Assembly: GCA_023459875.1 (NCBI GenBank)
Contig: JAEWRY010000044.1
Span: 186,001-250,000, forward strand
Length of the DNA: 64,000 bases
Source of the DNA: Bacillota bacterium
GTDB taxonomy: Bacteria > Bacillota > Clostridia > Oscillospirales > Oscillospiraceae
Reading direction: 5' to 3'
Below, piece by piece: positions 1 through 9,047 of this stretch. The translations under genes and the position numbers were made by a program. How positions within the stretch are numbered: position 1 is the first letter of the stretch; each line of letters begins with the position of its first letter. The notes below the pieces were generated by a model that worked only from the letters and a program-made list of their open reading frames with translations, made no database searches and was not told the origin of the DNA.

Positions 1-161
1 CGTCCGATGCCGACCGAACGCAACAGGTCGGCCATTTCGGTAAGACCGGCGCCATAAGCGTCTCCGGTGAGAATCGCATAAATTTCGGCGGAGCCCGCTT
101 TTCCTTTTATCACGTCCGCATTATGTTTGATCGCCTGTTGTTCTATAATCAGCCGCTTCAT
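1..161 (-). CDS. Alanine racemase-like protein, N-terminal fragment (cut by window edge)
   Basis: Only the first 53 codons are in the window. The ATG at 161 follows a good AGGAGG ribosome binding site (171-176). The fragment has the N-terminal layout of fold-type III PLP alanine racemases: an 'AIKHNADVIK' helix, then a beta strand, then the DAYGAGL loop around residues 34-40. In true racemases the residue two before that Asp is the lysine that binds PLP (VVKANAYGHG or LKGDGYG). Here the loop reads AILTGDAYGAG, with Thr32 in that place. So the fold is recognisable but the catalytic lysine appears absent. Alanine racemase supplies D-Ala for peptidoglycan; whether this copy does so is doubtful. 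The rest of the gene lies left of the window. Confidence 0.7.
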   Translation of the reverse strand, partial: MKRLIIEQQAIKHNADVIKGKAGSAEIYAILTGDAYGAGLTEMADLLRSVGIG

Positions 162-262
162 GTGTTTTCGCCTCCTGATCGGGGGTTATGGGCCAGGGTG
201 AAGTGTTTTTTTATTAAAAAACAACGTTTGCAGGGAATACACTCCTGCCCACACAATGGTTT

Positions 263-292
263 ATTATACCACCAATCGAGCGCAGCAGTCAA
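263..292 (-). promoter_or_regulatory. Predicted sigma-A promoter of the racemase-like gene
   Basis: On the minus strand, TTGACT (292-287) and TATAAT (268-263) are separated by 18 bases, about 100 bases upstream of the ATG at 161. The roughly 230-base gap 162-392 holds this promoter, the divergent miaB promoter and a short GTTTTTT/AAAAAAC palindrome near 202-219. I see no gene in it. Confidence 0.6.
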
Positions 293-329
293 TGACAAGC
301 ACGAAAGCTCCTTTCATCCCGGTTCTCCC

Positions 330-358
330 TTGCCTTTTTTAATGAAAAATGATACAAT
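330..358 (+). promoter_or_regulatory. Predicted sigma-A promoter of the miaB operon
   Basis: TTGCCT (330-335) and TACAAT (353-358) are spaced 17 bases apart, 35 bases upstream of the miaB start. It probably drives the miaB-mutS-mutL-miaA-hfq series, whose genes are separated by at most about 54 bases. Confidence 0.55.
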
Positions 359-392
359 AATCTGAAAATCTATTTCCTGTGGAGGAATTATT

Positions 393-1811
393 TTGAATCG
401 AGAGACCAGCCGGATTTCCCCTGAAGAAATACTGCGCCAGCGCTCTTTCTGCGCCGAGATCAAGGAAAAAAACGCCTCCTTGCCCGTATCGCCCCTCGCC
501 TTCGTCGACACATACGGCTGTCAGCAGAACGAAGCCGATTCCGAGCGTATCCGCGGCTACCTGGCCGAAATGGGGTACGAGTTCACGGGCGACGAGCAGA
601 ATGCTGCTGTTATTGTGATCAACACCTGCGCTGTCCGGGAACACGCAGAAAACCGGATTCTGGGCAATGTTGGTGCGCTTACCCATACCAAGCGGAAAAA
701 TCCCAATCAGATTATCTGCCTGTGCGGATGCATGATACAGGAGCCCCACGTAGTGGACAAGGTCAAAAACTCCTTTCGCCATGTGGATCTGGTTTTTGGC
801 CCCCAAGCCCTTTGGAGATTTCCTGAGCTGCTCTGGCGCCTGGAGAAGCGCAGGGGCCGAATTTTCGATATCACCGACGACCCCGGCTCCATTGCCGAAG
901 GCATTCCCATCGTACGGCAAAACGGGATCAAGGCGTGGGTTTCGATCATGTACGGGTGCAATAATTTCTGCTCCTACTGCATTGTGCCCTATGTCCGGGG
1001 CAGAGAGCGCAGCAGGGACCCCGAGACCATTTTAAACGAGGTTCGCGAGCTTGTTGCATCCGGATATAGAGAAATAACCCTGCTGGGCCAGAACGTCAAC
1101 TCTTACGGCAGAGATTTGGACGGTGAAATTGATTTTGCCGGGCTGCTTCAAAGGATCGATGAAATTCCGGGTGAGTACCTCATCCGCTTTATGACGAGCC
1201 ACCCGAAGGATGCCTCTCTCCGGCTCTTTGATGCGATGGCCGCCTGCCGCCATGTGGCTCCCAGCCTCCACCTCCCCTTCCAGGCGGGCAACAACCGGGT
1301 GCTTGCCGCCATGAACCGGGGGTATACCCGCGAAGAGTATCTCTCCAAGGTGAAAGCCCTGAGGGAGCGGATCCCCGATATCGTGCTCACCTCGGATGTG
1401 ATTGTGGGTTTCCCCGGCGAAACAGATGAAGAATTTGAAGATACTCTATCTCTCGTGAACGAGGTGCGTTTTGACGCGCTTTTTACTTTTATTTACTCCC
1501 CGCGGGAGGGAACTCCCGCCGCGAAGCTCCCCGACCCCGCCTCAAGGGGGGAAAAAGCCGCTAATTTTGACCGGCTGGTGAATCTCCAAAACGAGATTTC
1601 TGCCGAGAGGCACAAGGCCTATGTGGGACACACCATTACCTGTCTGGTGGACGGACTCTCGGACGACCCCCGCAACAACCTGAACGCCCGTACGGAGGGC
1701 GGAAGGCTGGTCCACCTTACCGGGGACATTTCTCTTCTGGGGTGTTTCGTCAGGCTGAAAATCACCGACGCCTCCACCTGGGCGCTTTTTGGAACGCTGG
1801 CAGAAGAATAA
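393..1811 (+). CDS. miaB: tRNA-2-methylthio-N6-isopentenyladenosine synthase MiaB
   Basis: MiaB is a radical-SAM methylthiotransferase that adds a methylthio group to i6A37 of tRNAs reading U-starting codons. The 472-residue product is of usual length. It has the N-terminal MTTase domain with the first cluster cysteines (TYGCQQNEADSER, NTCAVREHAE, CLCGCM), then the radical-SAM CxxxCxxC in GCNNFCSYCIVPYVRGRE near residues 189-199, then a C-terminal TRAM domain. Start is TTG at 393 with GGAGGA at 381-386. MiaA, which makes the i6A substrate, is encoded 5 kb downstream in the same direction, so both steps of ms2i6A synthesis are in one cluster with mismatch repair. Confidence 0.97.
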   Translation: MNRETSRISPEEILRQRSFCAEIKEKNASLPVSPLAFVDTYGCQQNEADSERIRGYLAEMGYEFTGDEQNAAVIVINTCAVREHAENRILGNVGALTHTKRKNPNQIICLCGCMIQEPHVVDKVKNSFRHVDLVFGPQALWRFPELLWRLEKRRGRIFDITDDPGSIAEGIPIVRQNGIKAWVSIMYGCNNFCSYCIVPYVRGRERSRDPETILNEVRELVASGYREITLLGQNVNSYGRDLDGEIDFAGLLQRIDEIPGEYLIRFMTSHPKDASLRLFDAMAACRHVAPSLHLPFQAGNNRVLAAMNRGYTREEYLSKVKALRERIPDIVLTSDVIVGFPGETDEEFEDTLSLVNEVRFDALFTFIYSPREGTPAAKLPDPASRGEKAANFDRLVNLQNEISAERHKAYVGHTITCLVDGLSDDPRNNLNARTEGGRLVHLTGDISLLGCFVRLKITDASTWALFGTLAEE

Positions 1812-1824
1812 AGGAGGTCCCGTC

Positions 1825-4434
1825 ATGGCAGAAGCAACGCCCATGATGAAGCAATATCTGGATATCAAAGAACGCTACCCGGACTGTCTCCTTTTCTTCC
1901 GCCTGGGAGATTTCTACGAGATGTTTCAGGAAGACGCGAAGCTTGCCTCCAAAGAACTCGACCTCACGCTTACCACCAGAGACCGGGGCAAACCGGAGGA
2001 GGACCGCACTCCCATGTGCGGTGTGCCTTACCACTCTGCTGAATCCTATATCGCCCGCCTCATCGCCAAGGGCTACAAGGTAGCCATCTGCGAACAGATG
2101 GAGGATCCGGCACTAGCCAAAGGCCTCGTGGACCGGGATATCATCCGGATTGTCACCCCCGGCACGGTCATCGACGCTTCTATGCTGGAGGAAGGACGCA
2201 ACAATTATATTTCAGCCGTCTGCCAGGACGAAGAGACGGTCGGCATAGCCTTCTGCGATCTCTCCACCGGGGAATTTTCCGCCACTGCTTTTACCGGGGA
2301 GGACCGCGGGGAGCACCTTCGCAATATTCTCGGCGCTTACTCCCCCAGTGAAGCGGTGCTTTCCGATCTATCATGGAAAGACAGCGCTCTGCGGGATTTT
2401 CTGGAGGACCGGCTCGGCTGCCGCTGCGAGAACGCCGGGGATGTGCCTTTTGCCCCCGAGGCAGCAAAGGCGACCCTCTCCGAGCACTTAAGCAACGGCT
2501 TTGATCTCTCAGGCGCGGAACAGGACCAAAAGGAGTTTGCCAACCGTGCGGCGGGTGGGCTTCTTTTCTATCTCTACGATACCCAGAAAACCGACCTCTC
2601 CCACATCACAAAGCTTGTATATAATCTTTCAATAAATCCACTCTACATGGAACTGGATCTGAATGCCCGGCGAAACCTGGAGCTCACCGAAACCCTGAGG
2701 ACCAAGGAAAAAAAAGGATCCCTCCTGTGGGTGTTGGACAAGACCAAAACTCCCATGGGTCACCGGCTTATCCGGACATGGATAGAAAGGCCCCTCCTTC
2801 ACCCCGCGCCCATCGCCCGCCGCCAGTCGGCGGTGTCGGCGCTGGTGAAGAACGCGATTGTGCGGGAGGAGCTCGCCCGCTGCCTGAGGGAGGTTCCGGA
2901 CCTTGAGCGGCTCATCGGCCGCATCGTCTACGGCACCGCCGGCGGGCGGGACATGGTCGCCCTGGCCGCGGGGCTTGGAAAGCTCCCCGAGCTGCGCGCC
3001 CTTCTGGAAAAGGTGAGTTCCCCTCTGCTGGGTTCCCTGCGGGAGGAATTGGACGATCTCTACGATCTGCGCACCAAAATTTTCACCGCGCTGGTGGACG
3101 AGCCTCCCTTTTCGGTACGGGAGGGCGGCTTCATCCGCGCGGGATTTAACGCCGATGTGGACTACCTGCGGGACATTATGCAAAACGGCAAGGGCATGGT
3201 GGCCGCCATCGAGACCCGCGAAAAGGAACGCACCGGTATTAAGACGTTAAGGATCGGCTACAACAAGGTGTTCGGATACTATCTGGAGGTTTCAAAAAGC
3301 TATTTCGGGCAGGTGCCGGACGACTTTATCCGCAAGCAGACCCTCGCCAACTGCGAGCGCTATATTACCCAGGAATTAAAGGAACTGGAGCATACCATCC
3401 TCTCTGCCGAGGACAAGCTGACCGCACTGGAGTTTCAGCTCTTCACCGCCCTGCGGGAAGAAGCGGCGGCCCATGTGGCGGCGATCCAGCGCTCGGCAGC
3501 CGCGGTCTCGCAGGTGGACGTGCTTACCTCCTTTGCCGCGGCGGCTGCGGAAAACAACTACTGTATGCCTGAGGTCGACCTTTCCGACCGGCTGGAGATT
3601 TCCGAGGGCCGCCATCCGGTGGTGGAGCGGATGCTTAGGAATTCCCTCTTTGTCCCCAACGACACCCGGATGGACGGGGAAGGAAATCTGGTCGCCATCA
3701 TTACCGGCCCCAACATGGCGGGCAAATCCACCTACATGCGGCAGGTGGCTCTCATCGTCCTCATGGCTCAGATGGGCTCCTTTGTCCCGGCGAAAAGTGC
3801 CCGGGTGGGCGTAGTGGACCGGGTGTTTACCCGCATCGGCGCCTCGGACGATCTGTCGGCTGGCCAGTCCACCTTTATGGTGGAAATGACCGAGGTGGCA
3901 GAGCTCCTGAAGCACGCCACCTCCAAAAGCCTTCTCATCCTGGACGAGATCGGCCGGGGCACCTCTACTTACGACGGAATGGCGATTGCCCGTGCGGTGC
4001 TCGAATGGTGCGCCGACAAAAAGCGGCTGGGCTGCAAGACTCTTTTTGCCACCCACTACCATGAGATCACCTGCCTGGAAGGTCAGCTCATCGGCGTAAA
4101 GAACTACAACGCCGCGGCAAAAAAGAAAAACGGAGAAGTTGTCTTCCTTCGCAAGATCATACCGGGAGGAGCCGATCAGAGTTACGGCGTTGAGGTGGCG
4201 AAGCTCGCCGGTGTGCCGGGAAAGGTCATAAACAGGGCGAAAGAGATTCTGGAGGAACTTGAGCGGGAGAACGGCAAGGTTGCCGCCGCACCCGCTGTTT
4301 CTTGCGACGCGCAGCTCTCCCTGGAAGACATGGGGGCCTCCGAAGTGGCGGGTATCCTGCGCCGCACCTCGGTGGAAACTATGACGCCCATCGAGGCGAT
4401 GAATCTCCTCTACAAATTGAGACAAAAGCTTTGA
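1825..4434 (+). CDS. mutS: DNA mismatch repair protein MutS
   Basis: MutS is the mismatch-recognition ATPase that starts mismatch repair with MutL. The ATG at 1825 is preceded by AAAGGAGG (1810-1817) and is 13 bases after the miaB stop. The 869-residue protein has the mismatch-binding Phe-x-Glu in GDFYEMF (F30, E32), connector and lever domains, and a C-terminal ABC-type ATPase with Walker A GPNMAGKST near residue 627 and Walker B LLILDEIGRGTSTYDG. The FATHYHEIT motif follows. All key residues are present and length is typical of MutS1. It lies directly before mutL, the common clostridial order. Confidence 0.98.
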   Translation: MAEATPMMKQYLDIKERYPDCLLFFRLGDFYEMFQEDAKLASKELDLTLTTRDRGKPEEDRTPMCGVPYHSAESYIARLIAKGYKVAICEQMEDPALAKGLVDRDIIRIVTPGTVIDASMLEEGRNNYISAVCQDEETVGIAFCDLSTGEFSATAFTGEDRGEHLRNILGAYSPSEAVLSDLSWKDSALRDFLEDRLGCRCENAGDVPFAPEAAKATLSEHLSNGFDLSGAEQDQKEFANRAAGGLLFYLYDTQKTDLSHITKLVYNLSINPLYMELDLNARRNLELTETLRTKEKKGSLLWVLDKTKTPMGHRLIRTWIERPLLHPAPIARRQSAVSALVKNAIVREELARCLREVPDLERLIGRIVYGTAGGRDMVALAAGLGKLPELRALLEKVSSPLLGSLREELDDLYDLRTKIFTALVDEPPFSVREGGFIRAGFNADVDYLRDIMQNGKGMVAAIETREKERTGIKTLRIGYNKVFGYYLEVSKSYFGQVPDDFIRKQTLANCERYITQELKELEHTILSAEDKLTALEFQLFTALREEAAAHVAAIQRSAAAVSQVDVLTSFAAAAAENNYCMPEVDLSDRLEISEGRHPVVERMLRNSLFVPNDTRMDGEGNLVAIITGPNMAGKSTYMRQVALIVLMAQMGSFVPAKSARVGVVDRVFTRIGASDDLSAGQSTFMVEMTEVAELLKHATSKSLLILDEIGRGTSTYDGMAIARAVLEWCADKKRLGCKTLFATHYHEITCLEGQLIGVKNYNAAAKKKNGEVVFLRKIIPGGADQSYGVEVAKLAGVPGKVINRAKEILEELERENGKVAAAPAVSCDAQLSLEDMGASEVAGILRRTSVETMTPIEAMNLLYKLRQKL

Positions 4435-4488
4435 TCCCCCAGCCCGGAAATTATATACGGGCAAATAACTCATCCGACGGAGGCTGCC

Positions 4489-6432
4489 ATGGCAAAAATC
4501 AAACAATTGGACCCTCATGTGGCGGACCTGATCGCCGCGGGCGAGGTGGTGGAGCGGCCCGCTTCGGTGGTGAAGGAACTGGTGGAAAACTCCATCGACG
4601 CCGGAGCCTCCTCCGTGACGGTGGAAATTCAGAACGGAGGGATGACCCTGATCAGGGTCACCGACAACGGCTGCGGCATTGAACCCGAAGACGCCCCTGT
4701 GGCCTTTCTGCGCCATGCAACCTCCAAGCTGCGCACCGAACGGGATCTGGAAGCCATCGGAACGCTTGGTTTCCGAGGCGAAGCACTGGCCGCCATTGCG
4801 GCCGTCTCCCGGATCACCCTCATCACACGGATTCCCGGCACAGCGCTGGGGGCTTCCCTTTCGCTGGAAGGCGGAAAGCTCATGGATCAGGAAGAGGCCG
4901 GCTGCCCGGAGGGAACGACCCTCGTGGTGCGCGATCTTTTCTACAATACGCCGGCAAGGCTTAAGTTCATCAAGCGGGATGTCTACGAGGGGGCGGCGGT
5001 GCTCTCGGCGATCCAGCGGCTGGCCCTCTCCCATCCGGAAGTATCGATCCGGTTCCTCAGGGACGGAAAAGAGGAGCTTCTTACCGCCGGAGACGGAGAG
5101 CTCCGCACGGCTATGTACAGCGTGCTGGGCCGGGACATGGCCCTCGGTTTTATCCACGTGAACGCGGCGGGAGAGCCCATCGGGGTCACCGGTTTCATCT
5201 CTTTGCCGGTTTGCTGCCGGGGCACCCGGGGCTACCAGCACTTTTTCGTAAACGGAAGGTACGTTAAATCCCGCGTGATGCAGGCCGCCCTGGAGGAGGC
5301 CTATCAGAATCAGAAAATGGTGGGGAAATTCCCCGGCTGCGTGCTGCATGTGCACACCCGCCCCGGCAATGTGGACGTAAATGTCCATCCCACCAAAACC
5401 GAGGTCAAATTTTCCTCAGAAAAACAGCTCTTCGACGCGGTGTATTATGCCGTCCTCTCCACGCTGACGAGGGAAACTTCCCGCCCCGCCGCGGTGCTTC
5501 CATCCGCAGCCGCCGCTTCGGTCAAGCAGGATACCGCAGAGTCTCATCAGACCGTATTGGTCTTTCACGACCCCATGCACCCGCAGACGGCGGCAGACGC
5601 GTACTTTTCGCCGGCTGCCGCCGGACGGCAGGCGGCTCGTCCTATCTCACCGAGGCAGTCGAATCCGCCGCACGGTTATCCGAAGGGAGCCGACGATGCG
5701 CGTCATGCCGCTCCAACAGCGGAAGCAGAGCACATCATAACCGAGCTCAACAGAGAGCTCTGTAGCAATAAAGAATACGGCGATTCTATTTACTCGCCTG
5801 AAAAAATGGCGGCGCCGGTTCCAGCCCGGGAAGCAAACCCGGCCCCCCCTCCCGCCGGCGTCGCTCCCGAGCCGTGGCGTATGCTGGGCGAGGCCTTCTC
5901 CACCTACATCATCGTGGAGCAGGGAAATAAAATACTGCTCATCGATAAGCACGCGGCTCACGAGCGGATGAATTTCGACCGGCTCCGGGCCTCAAATTAT
6001 TCTCCCATGTCCCAGCAGCTCTTGGTTCCAGCCGTCTTTACCCCTCCGGCGGAGGAGGGCGCAGCCCTTCTGGGACAGCTCCCCTTGCTTGAGGAATTCG
6101 GATTTGAAGTGGAGGATTTCGGAGGCGGCGCCTTCTTGGTGCGGCGGGCTCCCGGAGATCTTGCCGCCAGAGAAATCGTTCCCGCACTCACCCAACTGGC
6201 TTCTTCTCTTCTTTCCACCGGAACAGCGGACCCCGGCGCTGCAAGGGACGCGCTGCTTCGCAGCATGGCCTGCAAGGCTGCCATCAAGGGCGGACAGAAA
6301 AATGACGAGTCCGAGCTTATGAAGGTGGCGGCTGCCGTCATGGAGGGCGGCGTAAAGTACTGCCCTCACGGCAGGCCGGTGGCGATAGAGATCACGAAAG
6401 CCCAGCTTGAAAAGCAGATAAAACGTACATAA
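4489..6432 (+). CDS. mutL: DNA mismatch repair protein MutL
   Basis: MutL couples MutS to strand incision. The 647-residue product has the GHKL ATPase motifs (ELVENSIDAGA, DNGCGI, GFRGEALAAI) in the first 100 residues, a transducer domain to about 330, a long low-complexity linker (about 340-460) and the C-terminal dimerisation domain. Bacteria without MutH use an endonuclease in that domain. Its motif here is DKHAAHERMNFD near residue 485, a variant of the DQHA(x2)E(x4)E signature with Lys for Gln and Asp for the last Glu. Two further metal-site motifs, ACKAAIKGG and CPHGRP, are intact. I infer it is nicking-competent but the last acidic change is worth testing. Confidence 0.97.
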   Translation: MAKIKQLDPHVADLIAAGEVVERPASVVKELVENSIDAGASSVTVEIQNGGMTLIRVTDNGCGIEPEDAPVAFLRHATSKLRTERDLEAIGTLGFRGEALAAIAAVSRITLITRIPGTALGASLSLEGGKLMDQEEAGCPEGTTLVVRDLFYNTPARLKFIKRDVYEGAAVLSAIQRLALSHPEVSIRFLRDGKEELLTAGDGELRTAMYSVLGRDMALGFIHVNAAGEPIGVTGFISLPVCCRGTRGYQHFFVNGRYVKSRVMQAALEEAYQNQKMVGKFPGCVLHVHTRPGNVDVNVHPTKTEVKFSSEKQLFDAVYYAVLSTLTRETSRPAAVLPSAAAASVKQDTAESHQTVLVFHDPMHPQTAADAYFSPAAAGRQAARPISPRQSNPPHGYPKGADDARHAAPTAEAEHIITELNRELCSNKEYGDSIYSPEKMAAPVPAREANPAPPPAGVAPEPWRMLGEAFSTYIIVEQGNKILLIDKHAAHERMNFDRLRASNYSPMSQQLLVPAVFTPPAEEGAALLGQLPLLEEFGFEVEDFGGGAFLVRRAPGDLAAREIVPALTQLASSLLSTGTADPGAARDALLRSMACKAAIKGGQKNDESELMKVAAAVMEGGVKYCPHGRPVAIEITKAQLEKQIKRT

Positions 6433-6462
6433 GAAGAAATCTCTGTGCAAAAGGAAAGGACG

Positions 6463-7410
6463 GTGCGGCGCGTGCCCCCTGCCATACTTGTGATCTGCGG
6501 ACCCACCGCCTCGGGTAAAACCAGGCTTGGTGTGGAGCTTGCCCTGCGTTTTGGCGGCGAAGTCATCTCGGCAGACTCTATGCAAATTTACCGCGGCATG
6601 GATATCGGCACCGCCAAGCCATCTGCGGATGAACGGCGCGGGGTCCCCCACCATTTGCTGGACGTTGCCGACCCGTGGGAGAACTGGTCCGTGGCCCGGT
6701 ATGCCCAAACCGCCGCCGCCTGCGCCGAGGATATCCTCTCCAGGGGGAAACTCCCCATCGTGGTAGGCGGTACGGGACTGTATATCGACGCTTTAGTGAC
6801 CGGCAGGGACTTCGCACCCTTTACCGGCGCGTGGCGCCGGCAGCTTCAGGAGCGGGCAAAGACCGAGGGTATGCAGGTGCTTTACGAAGAACTGATGCGC
6901 ATTGACCCGGAACGGGCGTCCCGACTGCCCATTGGGGATGAAAAACGGATTATCCGCGCGCTTGAGGTATGGCACGAGACCGGCCGTACCATCTCCGATC
7001 ACGACGCGCGCACGCGGGAAATTCCGCCGCGTTACCGCGCCGTCACCCTGGGACTTTCTTTTGCCCGTAGGGAGGACATGTGGGCTCAAATTGACAAAAG
7101 AGTGGACGAAATGATCTCCTCCGGCCTGGTGAACGAGGTAAGGGGGCTGCTTGCCTCCGGCGTTCCCGGGGACTGCACCGCCATGCAGGCCATCGGTTAT
7201 AAGGAAATTGCCGCCGCGCTCCGCCAGGAGGGCGAATTGGCGCGCACCATGGAAGAAATCAAGCTTCGCACCCGGCAGTATGCCAAGCGCCAGCTGACTT
7301 GGTTCAGGCGAAATAAAGAGATTCATTGGCACCTTTGGGATACTGCGCCGGTTTTTTCGCAGGCAGTCCAAAATTCGACCGCTTATTTGGAAGAATATGG
7401 TTTACGATAA
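6463..7410 (+). CDS. miaA: tRNA dimethylallyltransferase MiaA
   Basis: MiaA transfers an isopentenyl group from DMAPP to A37 of tRNA, giving the substrate for MiaB. The P-loop is GPTASGKT near the N-terminus. DSMQIYRGMDIGTAKP, the GGTGLYIDAL motif and the tRNA-binding KLRTRQYAKRQLTWFR region follow in the family order. Three in-frame GTG starts are possible: 6445, 6463 and 6472. I chose 6463 because AAGGA (6451-6455) lies seven bases before it. Family members usually begin close to the P-loop, so 6472 is also possible. It begins 30 bases after mutL and ends directly before hfq, the miaA-hfq order seen in many bacteria. Confidence 0.96.
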   Translation: MRRVPPAILVICGPTASGKTRLGVELALRFGGEVISADSMQIYRGMDIGTAKPSADERRGVPHHLLDVADPWENWSVARYAQTAAACAEDILSRGKLPIVVGGTGLYIDALVTGRDFAPFTGAWRRQLQERAKTEGMQVLYEELMRIDPERASRLPIGDEKRIIRALEVWHETGRTISDHDARTREIPPRYRAVTLGLSFARREDMWAQIDKRVDEMISSGLVNEVRGLLASGVPGDCTAMQAIGYKEIAAALRQEGELARTMEEIKLRTRQYAKRQLTWFRRNKEIHWHLWDTAPVFSQAVQNSTAYLEEYGLR

Positions 7411-7443
7411 GTGCACTTAAAGAGAAAAGGGAGTGCATTTATT

Positions 7444-7731
7444 TTGACAAAGACGAACCAACTTCAGGATCTGCTGCTTTCCCGGGTGCGCCGGGACAAG
7501 CTCCCCGTCACGCTGTTTTTGATGAACGGCTTTCAGATGCGGGGCTTGGTGACAGGGTGCGATTTATTCACTGTCGTACTTACCACGGACGGCAAACAGC
7601 AGATGATCTACAAGCACGCAATCTCAACCATTATACCGGAACGTCCGGTGGATCTGAGCCCGGAGGAGGACGCTTTACCGCCGCAGAAAGCGGGGCGCAG
7701 CCCGACGGATACGCGCATTACCGGGGGATAA
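7444..7731 (+). CDS. hfq: RNA chaperone Hfq
   Basis: Hfq is a hexameric Sm-like RNA chaperone for small RNAs and mRNAs. The TTG at 7444 starts a 95-residue protein beginning TKTNQLQDLLLSRVRRDKLP. The Sm1 motif (VTLFLMNGFQMRGLVTGCD) and the Sm2 signature QMIYKHAISTI near residues 55-65 are clear. An AAAGGGAG ribosome binding site lies at 7426-7433. A GTG at 7411, right after the miaA stop, would give 106 residues but its extension is unlike Hfq. The tail after residue 70 is polar and probably disordered. It follows miaA as in many genomes. Confidence 0.95.
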   Translation: MTKTNQLQDLLLSRVRRDKLPVTLFLMNGFQMRGLVTGCDLFTVVLTTDGKQQMIYKHAISTIIPERPVDLSPEEDALPPQKAGRSPTDTRITGG

Positions 7732-7779
7732 GAGACCTTCTCTCCCATTTACCACAGGCCATGAGCCGGAGGCTTTTTC

Positions 7780-9045
7780 ATGAAGCAGGGTACCGTTGTC
7801 ACTAAAATTGTTATGTCGCTTCTTTTCGCTGTTGTGCTTCTTTATTTGGGCGGCGCGATATGGCGGAGCCTGTCCAGACCGTACAGTTCGGTTCTGGCTT
7901 ACCTGTATACGATGGACGACGGTGTGGAGGCGACCGGCTGGCTGGTACGGGACGAAACTGTGCTTTCCGGTGGAAATGGTATTCTTGACGTGCTTTTGGA
8001 CGAGGGAGAAAAAGCCGCCTCCGGTGAGACCGTAGCCGTTTTTTATCGTGATCAGGCGGCGCTGGAGCGCAAGCATCAGCTTACCGCGCTGGAACTGAAG
8101 CTGGAACAGCTAAATTATTACGCAAATGAGACCGACCAGGTTCAGGAGAGCGTCAAGCTGGACGACGAAATCGTGGAGGCGATCGCCGGTCTCAAATATT
8201 CCGTCGTCTCCGAGGATTTTGCCCGCGTGAGCGACGAAGCTGTGTCTTTAAAAAATCTTGTTTTTCGTCGTGAATACTCTTATCGTTCAGACGGGAACGA
8301 CGGGGTGCAGACTCAGATTGCCGAGACCTCTCAGGAGATTCAGAATCTTAAGGCTGAAGCCGCCCTGGATACCACCGATCTCAAAAGCTCTCTGACCGGT
8401 ATTTTTTCCTCCCAGGTGGATGGATATGAGAGCCTCCTGACTCCCAGCAGCCTTGCTGGTCTGACCCCTTCTTCCCTGCGTGCACTGACTGGACAAGCTC
8501 CGGGCAGCAAAGACGGGGTTGGAAAGATCATTACCTCCTCCAAGTGGTATTTGGCCACCGTTGTCTCCCAGGAGGACGCTGAAAGGCTCTCCAAGTACGG
8601 CACGGTATCCGTCGGCTTTTCCCGCGCTTTTTCAGGCGAAGTCTCCATGCAGGTGGAATCCGTCAGCGGGACGGAGAACGGCGAGGCGGCGGTAGTGCTC
8701 TCCTCCACGCGGCAGCTCTCCCAGACCACACTGCTGCGCGCCCAGACGGTAAATATCATATTTAGTCACTACACCGGCATCCGGGTCCCGAAGAAAGCCC
8801 TACGGGTGGTGACCGAAAGCGTAACCGACAAGGAAACCGGAGCGGAGACGGAGCGTCAGGTCACCGGCGTATACACGCTCACCGGCGTGACCGCGGACTG
8901 GAAACCCGCCGATATTGTTGTGGAGGGCGATGATTATTATCTCCTGAAAGCCGCATCGGACAAGGACGCCAAGCGGATTTTACGGGAGGGTGACATGGTT
9001 CTGATCGCCTCTCAGGAACTTTACGACGGAAAGGTCGTGCAATAG
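7780..9045 (+). CDS. HlyD/biotinyl-lipoyl-like membrane protein, function unknown
   Basis: The 421-residue protein has one N-terminal membrane segment (about residues 8-27) followed by an extracytoplasmic region. The part around residues 40-85 (TGWLVRDETVLSGGNGILDV, then GEKAASGETVAVFY) matches the barrel-sandwich/biotinyl-lipoyl half-motif of HlyD-type adaptors. A coiled-coil stretch (about 90-190) and a beta-rich C-terminal half (VVTESVTDKETGAE, DDYYLLKA) follow, also as in adaptors. The ATG at 7780 has CGGAGG eight bases before it. No transporter gene is adjacent. Instead it lies between hfq and ylmE-sepF-divIVA and ends two bases before ylmE. I infer an envelope or division-related role, but the real partner is unknown. 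Confidence 0.7.
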   Translation: MKQGTVVTKIVMSLLFAVVLLYLGGAIWRSLSRPYSSVLAYLYTMDDGVEATGWLVRDETVLSGGNGILDVLLDEGEKAASGETVAVFYRDQAALERKHQLTALELKLEQLNYYANETDQVQESVKLDDEIVEAIAGLKYSVVSEDFARVSDEAVSLKNLVFRREYSYRSDGNDGVQTQIAETSQEIQNLKAEAALDTTDLKSSLTGIFSSQVDGYESLLTPSSLAGLTPSSLRALTGQAPGSKDGVGKIITSSKWYLATVVSQEDAERLSKYGTVSVGFSRAFSGEVSMQVESVSGTENGEAAVVLSSTRQLSQTTLLRAQTVNIIFSHYTGIRVPKKALRVVTESVTDKETGAETERQVTGVYTLTGVTADWKPADIVVEGDDYYLLKAASDKDAKRILREGDMVLIASQELYDGKVVQ

Positions 9046-9047
9046 GG

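Noticed and set aside
202..219. GTTTTTT/AAAAAAC palindrome as a terminator
   Set aside because: The stem is only A-T pairs and no gene end precedes it on either strand. It is more likely part of the divergent promoter region.
3376..5388. A 670-codon minus-strand frame under mutS and mutL
   Set aside because: It overlaps two clear genes on the other strand and its residues look like the antisense of their codons (Gly/His/Arg-rich). It is a composition shadow.
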